Part shown: positions 42,041 to 50,790 of the stretch, piece after piece
Layout of the letters: every line of letters starts with the position of its first letter
How positions within the stretch are numbered: the first letter of the stretch is position 1
Origin: CAWJFP01 sp963842155
Lineage (GTDB): Bacteria; Pseudomonadota; Alphaproteobacteria; JACZXZ01
Assembly: GCA_963842155.1 (NCBI GenBank)
Contig: CAWJFP010000014.1
Coordinates: 1 to 64,000 of the forward strand
Length of the DNA stretch: 64,000 bases
Direction of reading: 5' to 3'
Position numbers and translations under genes: made by a program
Notes under the pieces: model-generated
Database searches by the model: none
What the model saw: only the letters and a program-made list of their open reading frames with translations
Told to the model about the DNA's origin: nothing

Positions 42041-42054
42041 GTGACCGCGGTCAC
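42041..42054. promoter_or_regulatory. Perfect 14-base palindrome, candidate operator
   Basis: GTGACCGCGGTCAC is self-complementary over all 14 bases. Further GTGACC half-sites occur at about 42023 and 42112. It could bind a dimeric repressor of the downstream reductase/dehalogenase operon, but it lies before the terminator, so it may serve another purpose. Confidence 0.35.
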
Positions 42055-42119
42055 TGCGCCCGCGACGCCATAAACGCATCATTGGGGCGCTTCCACAGAG
42101 GCGCCCACTCTGTGACCCT

Positions 42120-42157
42120 GAGGCGGATATCCCTTCGGATATCCGCCTCTTTTCTTT
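42120..42157 (+). terminator. Rho-independent terminator
   Basis: A perfect 13-bp stem (42120-42132 with 42137-42149, sequence GAGGCGGATATCC) and a 4-base CTTC loop are followed directly by TTTTCTTT. It ends the dehydrogenase operon on the plus strand and separates it from the MDR operon. Confidence 0.9.
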
Positions 42158-42312
42158 CGCCCGAGCGGCGCCCCAATTAGCGATCTTTCGCTTTGCGCGC
42201 GAGCCGGGGACTATCGTCCGAAGAGCGATCCCGCTAAGCTCGATTTTTCCAGCAGCCCGCAGAGACGGGCCTGCCAATGGCCCGTGCGGACGGGCATGAA
42301 GGGGGGAACGCC

Positions 42313-43338
42313 ATGCCCGCAACCATCCCCAATCTGGTCAATCGCCGCATCCTCCTGGCGAACCGTCCCAAGGCGGCGCCGCAGGAAAGCGATTTCAAGC
42401 TGGTCGAGGAGCCGGTGCCGGATTTGGCTCCGGGCCAGCTTCTCGTCCGCGCGCTCTATCTCTCGCTCGATCCCTATATGCGCGGCCGGATGAGCGATCG
42501 CCCGTCCTATGCCCGCCCCGTCCAGATCGGCGAGGTGATGACGGGCGGCGTGGTGGGACGCGTGGCCGCCTCGCGCAACGAGCGCTTCAAGGAAGGCGAC
42601 ATCGTGCAAGCCATGCTCGGCTGGCAGGACTACGCCATCAGCGACGGGCGCGATCTGGTGAAGGTCGATCCCGCGCTGGCACCGATCTCGACCGCGCTCG
42701 GCGTGCTCGGCATGCCGGGCCTCACGGCCTATTTCTGTCTGCTCGACCTGGGCAAGCCGAAGAGCGGCGAGACGGTGGTGGTGTCGGCCGCCTCGGGTGC
42801 GGTGGGCGGGCTCGTCGGCCAGATCGCCAAGATCAAGGGTTGCCGCGCCGTGGGCATCGCGGGCTCGGAGGCCAAGCTGCGTTATATCCTCGACGAGCTC
42901 GGCTACGACGCCGGCATCAATTACCGCACCACCAAGAATATCGCGGAGGATCTCAAACAGGCCTGTCCCAAGGGCGTCGACGTCTATTTCGACAATGTCG
43001 GCGGCTGGATCAGCGACGCCGTGATGTTTCGGCTGAACTTGCGCGCGCGCATGCTGATCTGCGGGCAGATCTCGCAATATAATCTCGAGAAGCCCGAGAT
43101 GGGGCCGCGCCTCCTGACCCTCCTCATCCCCTCGCGCGCGCGCATCGAGGGATTTCTCGTGACGGATTATCTGGACCGCTTCCGCGAGGGTATCGCCGAG
43201 ATGGCGGGCTGGCTCAAGGCCGGCAAGCTCAAATACAAGGAAGACATCACGGACGGCCTGGAGAACGCGCCGCGCCGCCTGATCGGCCTGCTGCAAGGCG
43301 AGAACTTCGGCAAGACGCTGATCAAGGTCGCCGATTAG
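42313..43338 (+). CDS. Zinc-independent MDR oxidoreductase (NADP-dependent alkenal/alkenone reductase type)
   Basis: This 341-residue protein has the leukotriene B4 dehydrogenase-like signatures ALYLSLDPYMRGRM, GEVMTGGVVGRV and the nucleotide-binding SAASGAVGGLVGQIAK. DVYFDNVGGWISDAV and QISQYN follow. Reduces the C=C bond of enones or alkenals with NAD(P)H. ATG 42313 has GGGGGGAA upstream. It is first in a tight operon: 11 bases separate it from the haloalkane dehalogenase gene. Confidence 0.92.
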   Translation: MPATIPNLVNRRILLANRPKAAPQESDFKLVEEPVPDLAPGQLLVRALYLSLDPYMRGRMSDRPSYARPVQIGEVMTGGVVGRVAASRNERFKEGDIVQAMLGWQDYAISDGRDLVKVDPALAPISTALGVLGMPGLTAYFCLLDLGKPKSGETVVVSAASGAVGGLVGQIAKIKGCRAVGIAGSEAKLRYILDELGYDAGINYRTTKNIAEDLKQACPKGVDVYFDNVGGWISDAVMFRLNLRARMLICGQISQYNLEKPEMGPRLLTLLIPSRARIEGFLVTDYLDRFREGIAEMAGWLKAGKLKYKEDITDGLENAPRRLIGLLQGENFGKTLIKVAD

Positions 43339-43349
43339 GCGCGTCTCTC

Positions 43350-44240
43350 ATGGCCTCGTACGAGATCTCCGCCGTCGATCCCTTCGCGCGCAAGCGCGTG
43401 CCCGTGCTCGACAGCCAGATGGAATTCATCGACGAGGGCGCGGGCGACCCCGTCGTCTTCCTGCACGGCAATCCGACCTCGAGCTATCTCTGGCGCAACG
43501 TCATTCCGCTTGTGCAGAAGCTGGGGCGCTGCCTGGCTCCCGACCTGATCGGCATGGGGCGCTCGGCGCGCGCGCCCTCGGGCAGCTACCGCTTCGTCGA
43601 TCATGCGCGCTATCTCGCGGCCTGGTTCGAGGCGGCAAGCGTGGGCGAGCGCGTCGTCCTCGTCGGCCACGATTGGGGCGGGGCGCTGCTCTTCGACTGG
43701 GCGCGCCGCCATGCGGAGCGCGTCGCCGGCATCGTCTATATGGAGACCATCGTCCGCCCTTTGACCTGGGATGAATGGCCCGAGAAGGCGCGCGGCATTT
43801 TCCAGGCGATGCGCTCGCCCGCCGGCGAGGATCTCGTGCTGCGCAAGAACATGTTCGTCGAGCGCATCCTGCCGGCGAGCGTGCTGCGCGGCCTCGGCGA
43901 GGCCGAGATGGAGGTCTACCGCGCGCCCTTTCTCGAGCCGGGCGAAAGCCGCCGGCCTACCTTGACCTGGCCGCGCGAGATCCCGGTCGACGGCGAACCG
44001 GCCGACGTCGCAGCCATCGTCGAATCCTACGATCGCTGGCTGCGCGCAAGCCCGCTACCCAAGCTCTTCATCAATGCCGAGCCGGGTTCGATCCTCGCCG
44101 GAAAGCAGCGCGAATTCTGCCGCCGCTGGCCGAACCAGATCGAGGCGACGGTCGTCGGCAGCCATTTCATCCAGGAGGATTCGCCGCGCGAGATCGGCGA
44201 GGCGATCGCGGCCTTCCTCCACCGCGTTCGCAAAGTCTGA
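43350..44240 (+). CDS. dhaA: Haloalkane dehalogenase (HLD-II-like)
   Basis: Hydrolyses carbon-halogen bonds through an alkyl-enzyme ester. The 296 residues keep the whole active site: halide-binding Asn41 (HGNPTSSYLWRN) and Trp109, nucleophile Asp108 (GHDWGG), acid Glu132 (YMETIV, the HLD-II position) and base His272 (GSHFIQED). Flanked at 11-base gaps by MDR reductase and enoyl-CoA hydratase genes, so probably one catabolic operon. The range of haloalkanes cannot be deduced, and an activity on other esters is possible. Confidence 0.9.
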   Translation: MASYEISAVDPFARKRVPVLDSQMEFIDEGAGDPVVFLHGNPTSSYLWRNVIPLVQKLGRCLAPDLIGMGRSARAPSGSYRFVDHARYLAAWFEAASVGERVVLVGHDWGGALLFDWARRHAERVAGIVYMETIVRPLTWDEWPEKARGIFQAMRSPAGEDLVLRKNMFVERILPASVLRGLGEAEMEVYRAPFLEPGESRRPTLTWPREIPVDGEPADVAAIVESYDRWLRASPLPKLFINAEPGSILAGKQREFCRRWPNQIEATVVGSHFIQEDSPREIGEAIAAFLHRVRKV

Positions 44241-44251
44241 GCGAGGCTGCC

Positions 44252-45049
44252 ATGACAGACCCCGTCCTCGTCGCGCAAAGCGGGCCGATCGCGACCGTCA
44301 CCCTCAACCGGCCCGCTTCGCTCAACGCGCTCGACCACGCCATGACCGAAGGGCTGCTCGACATCTTCACGCGGCTGGAGACGGACAGCGCCGTTCGCGT
44401 CGTCCTGCTCAAAGGCGCGGGCGAGCATTTCATGGCGGGGGGCGATCTCAAGAGCTTCGCGCAATCGCTCGGCCTCGAGCCGGCCGAGCGCCGCCGCCGC
44501 TTCGAGCATTTCATCCACCAGATGCATCCCCTCGTCGTCACGCTCCGCCGCATGCCGCAGCCCGTCATCGCCAGCATCCGCGGCGCGGCGGCGGGCTTCG
44601 GCCTCAGCCTCGTCATGGCGACGGACCTGGCGATCGCGGCGGAGGACGCCTACTTCACCCTCGCCTACAGCCTGATCGGCACGAGCCCCGACGGCTCCGG
44701 CACCTATCATCTGCCGCGCCTCGTCGGCCAGAAGAAGGCGATGGAGATAGCGCTGCTCGGCGAGCGCTTCGACGCCAAGACGGCGCTTGCCCTCGGCCTG
44801 GTGAACCGCGTCGTGCCGGGGGCCGAGCTCGAAAGCGCGACGACGGCGCTCGCCGAGCGCCTCGCCGCCGGGCCGGCCCATGCCTACGGCAATACCAAGC
44901 GCCTCATCAACCGCTCTCTCGGCAGCACGCTCGAGGCCCAGCTCCAGGCCGAGGCCGAGAGCTTCGCCGACTGCGCCGCGACGAGCGACTTCGCCGAGGG
45001 CATCCGCGCCTTCATCGAGAAGCGCAAGCCGAAATTCACCGGGCGGTGA
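44252..45049 (+). CDS. Enoyl-CoA hydratase/isomerase family protein
   Basis: Crotonase-fold protein, 265 residues: TVTLNRPASLNAL, the oxyanion-hole stretches HFMAGGDLKSF and IRGAAAGFGLSLVMATDLAIA, and FTLAYSLIGTSPDGSGTYHLPRLVG. The second acidic position expected for hydratases reads Asp/Gly here (SPDGSG), as in many isomerase-type members, so hydratase versus isomerase is open. Third gene of the dehalogenase operon. Confidence 0.9.
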   Translation: MTDPVLVAQSGPIATVTLNRPASLNALDHAMTEGLLDIFTRLETDSAVRVVLLKGAGEHFMAGGDLKSFAQSLGLEPAERRRRFEHFIHQMHPLVVTLRRMPQPVIASIRGAAAGFGLSLVMATDLAIAAEDAYFTLAYSLIGTSPDGSGTYHLPRLVGQKKAMEIALLGERFDAKTALALGLVNRVVPGAELESATTALAERLAAGPAHAYGNTKRLINRSLGSTLEAQLQAEAESFADCAATSDFAEGIRAFIEKRKPKFTGR

Positions 45050-45106
45050 AACGCAAAGGATAATCTTCAACCCCGCGCCGCGCGGTAGCCCAGGGAGGAT
45101 CGCATC

Positions 45107-45929
45107 ATGTCCAGCCTACGCGGCAAGACGCTCTTCATCACCGGCGGCAGCCGGGGCATCGGGCTCGACGATCGCATTGCGGGCGGCGGCGGACGGCGCC
45201 AACATCGCGATCGCGGCCAAGACCGACGGAGCCGCATCCCAAGCTGCCCGGCACCATCTATTCCGCGGCCAAGGAGATCGAGGCCGCCGGCGGCGCCTGC
45301 CTGCCGCTGGCAGTCGATATCCGCTTCGAGGACCGCGTCTATGACGCGGTCAAGGAAACGGCCGGAAGCACTTCGGCGGCATCGACATCCTGGTCAACAA
45401 CGCCAGCGCCATCAGCCTCACGGGCACGCTCGCGACGCCGATGAAGCGCTACGATCTGATGAACGGGGTGAACGCGCGCGGCACCTTCCTCTGCTCCCAG
45501 GCCTGCCTGCCGCATCTCAAGCATGCGGCGAACCCGCATATCCTCACGCTCTCCCCTCCGCTCAACATGAATCCGCGCTGGTTCGCTCCGCACGTCGCCT
45601 ACAGCATGGCCAAGTACGGCATGAGCATGTGCGTGCTCGGCATGGCGGAGGAATTCCGCACCGCCGGCATCGCGGTCAATGCATTGTGGCCGCGCACGGT
45701 GATCGCCACGGCGGCGCTCCAGATGATCCCCGGCGTCGACCCGCGCAAAGGCCGCAAGCCGCGCATCATGGCCGACGCGGCCCATGCCATCCTGCTGCGC
45801 GACAGCCGGCGCTGCAGCGGCAATTTCTTCATCGACGAGGATGTGCTGCGCGAGGAGGGGATCACCGACCTCGCCTCTTACGCCGTCGAGCCCGGCCAAC
45901 CCCTCCTGCCGGATCTTTTCCTGGACTGA
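45107..45929 (+). CDS. Short-chain dehydrogenase/reductase with three indels
   Basis: Reconstructed SDR of about 274 residues. The N-terminus has LFITGGSRGIGL (Rossmann TGxxxGxG). An extra A near 45165 shifts to ALRAAADGANIAIAAKTD; an extra G near 45227 shifts to LPGTIYSAAKEIEAAGGACLPLAVDIR; a base is lost in 45361-45365, after which HFGGIDILVNNASAIS and the active-site region VAYSMAKYGMSM (Tyr-x3-Lys) read to 45929. The overall pattern matches the HSDL2-like SDR group. Three indels within 200 bases mean a pseudogene or a low-quality patch. Last gene of the MDR/dehalogenase/crotonase cluster, 57 bases downstream. Confidence 0.8.
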
Positions 45930-46097
45930 TCGGCCGCGCGGCGCGTGGCCTGCGCCGCTTGGCGCCGTCACGGATTTTTCCCTTGCCTCGTGGGATCGAC
46001 CGCCTTAAGAGGCGCGTTCGAGCCGCCGCCGCGATGCCGCCGCGACCGGTTCGAATGGGTTTCACCGGCGAATCGGGCTTCACGGGGGCGGACAAGC

Positions 46098-46943
46098 ATG
46101 GACTGGTATCAAGAGACGCTTTACAGCGACGTCCATCAAGGCTTCGCCGTCACCCGCGTCATCCATCGCGAGAAGACCGAGCATCAGGACCTGGTGATCT
46201 TCGAGAATGCGCGCATGGGTCGTATCCTGGCGCTCGACGGCGTGATCCAGACGACCGAAGGCGACGAGTTCTTCTATCACGAGATGATGGGCCATGTGCC
46301 CCTCTTCGCTCACGGGGCGGCCGAGCGCGTGCTGATCATCGGGGGCGGCGACGGCGGGCTGCTTCGCGAGGTGCTCAAGCACCGCAACGTGAGGCGCGCC
46401 GTGATGGTCGAGATAGACCCGCATGTGATCGATCTCTCGCGGCAATATCTGCCAAGCCTCTCGGCGGGCGCCTTCGACGACCCGCGCGCCGAGTTGGTGA
46501 TCGCGGACGGCGCCAAATATGTCGCCGAGACGGACGAGCGGTTCGACGTGGTGATGGTCGATTCGACCGATCCGCACGGCCCGGGCGAAGTGTTGTTCAC
46601 CTCAGAGTTCTACGGCAATTGCCATCGCTGCCAGACGGAGCAGGGCATTATCGTGACGCAGAACGGCGTGCCCTTCTTCCAGCCCGACGAGCTCACCACG
46701 AGCTGGCGGCGGCTCGGGCCGATCTTCGAGGATGTCGGTTTCTACGTGGTGCCGGTGCCGACCTATTACGGCGGCTTCATGACCTTGGGTTGGGGCGCAA
46801 AGACAGCGGCCCATCGCGCCACCGCCGGCGCCGAGCTGGCGCGGCGCTACGGCGCCGCCGGTTTCGCCACGCGCTACTACAATCCCGCCATCCACGCGGC
46901 CTGCTTCGCGCTGCCCAACTATATTCGCGACCGCATCGGCTGA
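46098..46943 (+). CDS. speE: Spermidine synthase (polyamine aminopropyltransferase)
   Basis: Transfers aminopropyl from decarboxylated SAM to putrescine. Full length (281 residues) with LDGVIQTTEGDEFFYHEMM, the binding motif LIIGGGDGGLLREVLKH, VEIDPHVIDLSRQYLP, DGAKYVAE, and the catalytic VDSTDPHGPGEVLFTSEFY. ATG 46098 has GGGGGCGGA upstream; longer in-frame extensions are not family-like. No speD is in view. Confidence 0.94.
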   Translation: MDWYQETLYSDVHQGFAVTRVIHREKTEHQDLVIFENARMGRILALDGVIQTTEGDEFFYHEMMGHVPLFAHGAAERVLIIGGGDGGLLREVLKHRNVRRAVMVEIDPHVIDLSRQYLPSLSAGAFDDPRAELVIADGAKYVAETDERFDVVMVDSTDPHGPGEVLFTSEFYGNCHRCQTEQGIIVTQNGVPFFQPDELTTSWRRLGPIFEDVGFYVVPVPTYYGGFMTLGWGAKTAAHRATAGAELARRYGAAGFATRYYNPAIHAACFALPNYIRDRIG

Positions 46944-46961
46944 GCGCGCGGCGCGGCGCTC

Positions 46962-48203
46962 TCAGCCGCCGAGGATGCCGGCGACGCAGCCGGTCATGCA
47001 GGTCGCCAGCGAGCCCGCGAAGATGGCGCGCAGGCCGAGCGCCGCAACCTCGCCGCGCCGGCTCGGCGCCATGGTGCCGATGCCGCCGATGAGGATGCCG
47101 AGGCTGCCGAAATTGGCGAAGCCGCAGAGCGCGAAGGTCATGATGAGCTTGCTGCGGGCGTCGAGCGCGCCGGACGGCAGATGGGAGAGGTCTAGATAGG
47201 CCAGGAACTCGTTGAGCACGATCTTGGTGCCGAGCAACGAGCCGGCCACGCCCGCCTGATCCCACGGCACCCCCATGAGCCAGGCGACAGGCGACAGGGC
47301 GAAGCCCAGGAGCCGCTGCAATGTCACGGGCGCGCCGCCCCACGCGGGCAGGATCGCGAGGATGTGGTTGAGCAGCGCCACCAGCGCCACGAGGACGACC
47401 AGCATGGCGATGATGGCGATCAGAAGCTGCACGCCATCCATCGTCCCCTTGGCGATGGCGTCCATCGTGCCGCGATAGTCGTCGGGCGGCGTCACCTCGC
47501 CCGCCGTGGGCTCGCCGCTCTCCGGCAGCATCAGGCGCGCCACCATGATCCCGGCCGGCGCGGAGATGATCGAGGCGGTGAGGAGCTGGCCGATCGGATC
47601 GGGCACCACGCCTGCGAGGAAGGTGGCATAGATCACCATCACGGTGCCGGCGATCGTCGCCATGCCGCAGGTCATCATGGTGAAGAGCTCGCTGCGCGTG
47701 AGCGAGGCGAGATAAGGGCGGATGAGGAGCGGCAATTCGATCATGCCGAGAAAGACGTTCGACGATACCGCGACGCCGAGCGCCCCGCCGATGGCGAGCG
47801 TCTTCCTCAGCGCCCAGGAGAACGCCTTCACGATGCGCGGCAGGACGCCCCAATGGAAAAGCACGGCCGAAAGCGCGCTCATGACCAGCACGAGCGGCAG
47901 CGCCTGGAAGGCGAGAATGAAGCTGGCGCCGGGATGTGTCTCCGCGAAGGGCAAGGCGGCGCCGCCAAGATAGCCGAAGACGAAGCCGGTGCCGGCGAGG
48001 GTGGCGTCCTGGAGCGCGGCGATCGCGCGGTCGAGCAGCAGGAACAGCAGCCTGGAGCCGGGAAGCTTGAAGAGCACCAGGCCCAGGGCGAGCTGGACGG
48101 CGAGCCCGGCCGCGACCCCCTTGAGCGCCACGCCGCGACGGTTCTCGCTCGAGAGCCACGCGATCGCGGTCAGCGCCAGCAGCCCGAACGCGCTTTGTAT
48201 CAT
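46962..48203 (-). CDS. Concentrative nucleoside transporter (CNT/NupC family)
   Basis: Na+- or H+-coupled nucleoside uptake protein of the inner membrane, 413 residues. An N-terminal three-helix unit, a gate domain and a C-terminal core are present: GTGFVFGYLGG, SSNVFLGMIELPLLIRPYL (substrate loop), GTVMVIYATFLAG, GTKIVLNEFLAYLDL and ALCGFANFGSLGILIGG. All are CNT signatures. It ends 18 bases from the convergent speE. Confidence 0.93.
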   Translation of the reverse strand: MIQSAFGLLALTAIAWLSSENRRGVALKGVAAGLAVQLALGLVLFKLPGSRLLFLLLDRAIAALQDATLAGTGFVFGYLGGAALPFAETHPGASFILAFQALPLVLVMSALSAVLFHWGVLPRIVKAFSWALRKTLAIGGALGVAVSSNVFLGMIELPLLIRPYLASLTRSELFTMMTCGMATIAGTVMVIYATFLAGVVPDPIGQLLTASIISAPAGIMVARLMLPESGEPTAGEVTPPDDYRGTMDAIAKGTMDGVQLLIAIIAMLVVLVALVALLNHILAILPAWGGAPVTLQRLLGFALSPVAWLMGVPWDQAGVAGSLLGTKIVLNEFLAYLDLSHLPSGALDARSKLIMTFALCGFANFGSLGILIGGIGTMAPSRRGEVAALGLRAIFAGSLATCMTGCVAGILGG

Positions 48204-48263
48204 CGGCCGTCCCCCCGGGGCACATGATGCCGGGAAGACGCGGCCGAGAGAAGAGGCCGCGTT

Positions 48264-50577
48264 TCAGCCCGTGGCGGCCACCGGCGACTCGACGAGGCGA
48301 TCGGCCGGAAAGCGCAGCGTGACGCGCGTGCCGCGGCGGGGTGTGCTCTCGATGATGAATTTGCCGCCCATCGCCTCGGTGAGCTTGCGGGCGATGGGCA
48401 AGCCGAGCCCAGTGCCTTCGTGCCTGCGAATAAGCCCGCTTTCGATCTGGCTGAAGGGCTCCATGGCGCGGGGCAGATCCGCGGCGGCGATGCCGATCCC
48501 CGTGTCCGACACGACGATCGCAAGCGACCCCGACGCCTCGAGCGCCACCGCCAGCGTCACCCGTCCGCCCGGCGCCGTGAACTTGATCGCATTGGCCAGG
48601 AGGTTGAGAAGAACCTGCCGCAGCGCGCGCTCCTCTCCGTGCAGAAGGGGCAGGTCCGCCGGCAGTTCGAGGTCGAGCGTCAGCCCCGCCGCCTCGGCCT
48701 GCGTGGCCAGGATACGGGCGGCACTCGACATCACTGCCGCTACAAAAATCTTCTCGTCGGCGAGCGAGAGCTTGCCGGCTTCGATCTTGGAGAGGTCGAG
48801 GATGTCGTTGACGACGGCAAGGAGATGCTGGCCGCTGCCGCGGATATCGATCGCGTATTGGACATAGTTCGGGTGGCCGCAGGGCCCATAAGTCTGCTGC
48901 GCTATGAGATCGGAGAAGCCGATGATGGCGTTGAGCGGCGTCCTGCAGCTCGTGGCTCATGTTGGAGAGAAACTCGCTTTTCGCCCGATTTGCCACTTCG
49001 GCCGTCTCTTTGGCCTGTCGCAATTCGGCCTCGCGCGCCTTGAGCGCGGTAATGTCCGTGCGCGTGCCGACCGTGCCGCCGTCGCGGGTGCGCATTTCGT
49101 CGACGAGAATCCAGCGCCCGCCGGGAAGCTCCTGCTCGACCGGCTGATGGGGCTCGCGATGGGCTGCGAGCCGCTCGGCCAGCCACTCCTCCTCGCGACC
49201 GACGGCCGCCGAATATTGGCCGTGCTCGAGCCCGTATCGAAGAATATCCTCGAAGCGCGCTCCCGGCACGTTGGCGGAGCGCGCGAGCGGATAGAACTCA
49301 TGAATCTTTTTGTTGCACAAGACGAGACGGTCCTCCGCATCGAACAACATGAAGCCGTCCGGAATCGATTCGATCGCTTCGAGGAGCCGCAGCTCCGCGG
49401 CTTTGGCGCGGCTTTGGCTTTCGTAGATGCTTGTCTCGTCCGACACGCAGCCGCGATAGCCGCGGAAGACTCCGGCCTTGTCCAGGAACGGGCGGGCACT
49501 CATCCGCCGGTGAGCAATTGAGCCATCGGGGCGCGGCACCGTGTAACGGAAGTCACGGAATGGACGACGTGCCTCGATGATGGCCTTGTGGGTCGCCCAT
49601 ATAGGGTCCGCCGCCGGATCGGCAACAGGGCCCTCCCACGGCGTTTTGCCGATGGCAAAGAGGTAGGACTCGTCCTCGCGGGTCTCGCGGGGAACCGCGC
49701 GATAGGTAAGGCGGTGCTCCTCGTCCGTCTCGTAGAACCAGTCTGCCGCCGATTCCGCAAAATCGCGCATGCGTTGCTCGCTTTCCCCCATCAGGTCGAG
49801 CATGTGATTGAATCCCCGCGCGACGTCGCTGATCTCGTCCGCCCCGATCTCGGGCGCTCGAACCGACCGATCGCCGGCCTGCTGGCGCGCCGCGACCTCG
49901 CTGAGCTTCTGAAGGGGATGGAAAACATGTCTGCGCAACAACAGATAGGCGATCATCATCATGCTAGCGATCGCCGCCATCTCCGTGATCAGGAAACGCC
50001 AAAAGGTCATCCAGGCGGCATCTTGCGCGCGCGTCTCGTTGAGCAGAATCGCGATGCCGCCCCCTGAAGGCCCGATAAGCGCCTCACCAAGCGAAAACCG
50101 ACTTGCCGGCGCCTCGAGGGTCGGCTGGTAAGGCGCCAGATACAGGAGTGGCTGCCCCGCGTCGTGATCTTGCTCGCCGAACGCGCGCTTTGACAGCGCA
50201 GCGCGCAGCCCATCACGCAGGCGGTCGTCGGTGAGCTCGGTCAAAGACTTCCCTGCCAGCTTCGCATCGTTTGCCGCGACGATCTTCATGTCTCGCGCCG
50301 AGACGATCAAAATGCGTTCGATGTCTTGCTGGTTTTTTGCCGTCGCCTTGATGAAGTTCTGAAGCTCCGCCGGATCGTCGGTGACGGCCATCACGTTGCT
50401 CAGAACCTCGGCCAGCTCGCAAGCATCCTTGACGAGGCGCTCATGGGCGCCGAGCGACGCCACGTGATAGGTCGCCCACGCTCCTACGGCTACCACCATG
50501 GCACCCCCGAGGAAGAGCAATGCCAGGAATTTGCCGCGCAAAGACGTGAAAAAATGCAACCTCAGTATCCTGCGCAA
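48264..50577 (-). CDS. PAS sensor histidine kinase, frameshifted at the H-box
   Basis: Membrane kinase with first helix at about 14-36, a periplasmic sensor of about 150 residues (VSARDMKIVAANDAKLAG is Cache/PAS-like), second helix at about 192-212, HAMP (about 213-265) and two PAS domains (about 270-395, 410-515). The transmitter begins SEFLSNMSHEL; an extra base at about 48944 falls just after the phospho-acceptor His. The frame then continues in a second segment with LLNLLANAIKFTAPGG, VSDTGIGIAAADL and GTGLGLPIARKLTEAMGG (N, G1, G2 boxes) to 48264. The start at 50577 is a TTG and is uncertain. No response regulator is adjacent. Confidence 0.85.
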
Positions 50578-50790
50578 TTAGATGTTCAAGCCGGGCAATT
50601 GTCGAAATCCGCGGCTTCTTCCGGATGCTGGCGCTTTGAGGTTAATATTTCCTTTCGGGGCTCCCTGGGAAACCCGCTTGTCGCGGGGCGGCACGGGCGT
50701 CAAGATCGGTCGTTTGAAGGAGCAGGAGGGCGGCGACATGGACGACCGGACCAAGCGCGGCGTTCAAGGCCCGGGCCGCACGGGCGCCGC

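Larger units (their letters stand above)
41993..42312. other. Non-coding interval between acyl-CoA dehydrogenase and MDR genes
   Basis: This 320-base gap holds no credible gene. It contains a perfect 14-base palindrome (42041-42054), a small GGGCGC/GCGCCC hairpin (42085-42106), a Rho-independent terminator (42120-42157) and, at its right end, a GGGGGGAA ribosome site for the MDR gene. Confidence 0.8.

Noticed and set aside
40160..42322. 720-codon minus-strand frame opposite the acyl-CoA dehydrogenase
   Set aside because: Composition is that of an antisense shadow, and it runs through a terminator and a dehydrogenase with full motifs.
46777..48263. C-terminal extension of the first histidine-kinase frame
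   Set aside because: After the extra base at 48944 the frame is antisense or out of frame to real genes; the kinase boxes continue in another frame to 48264.
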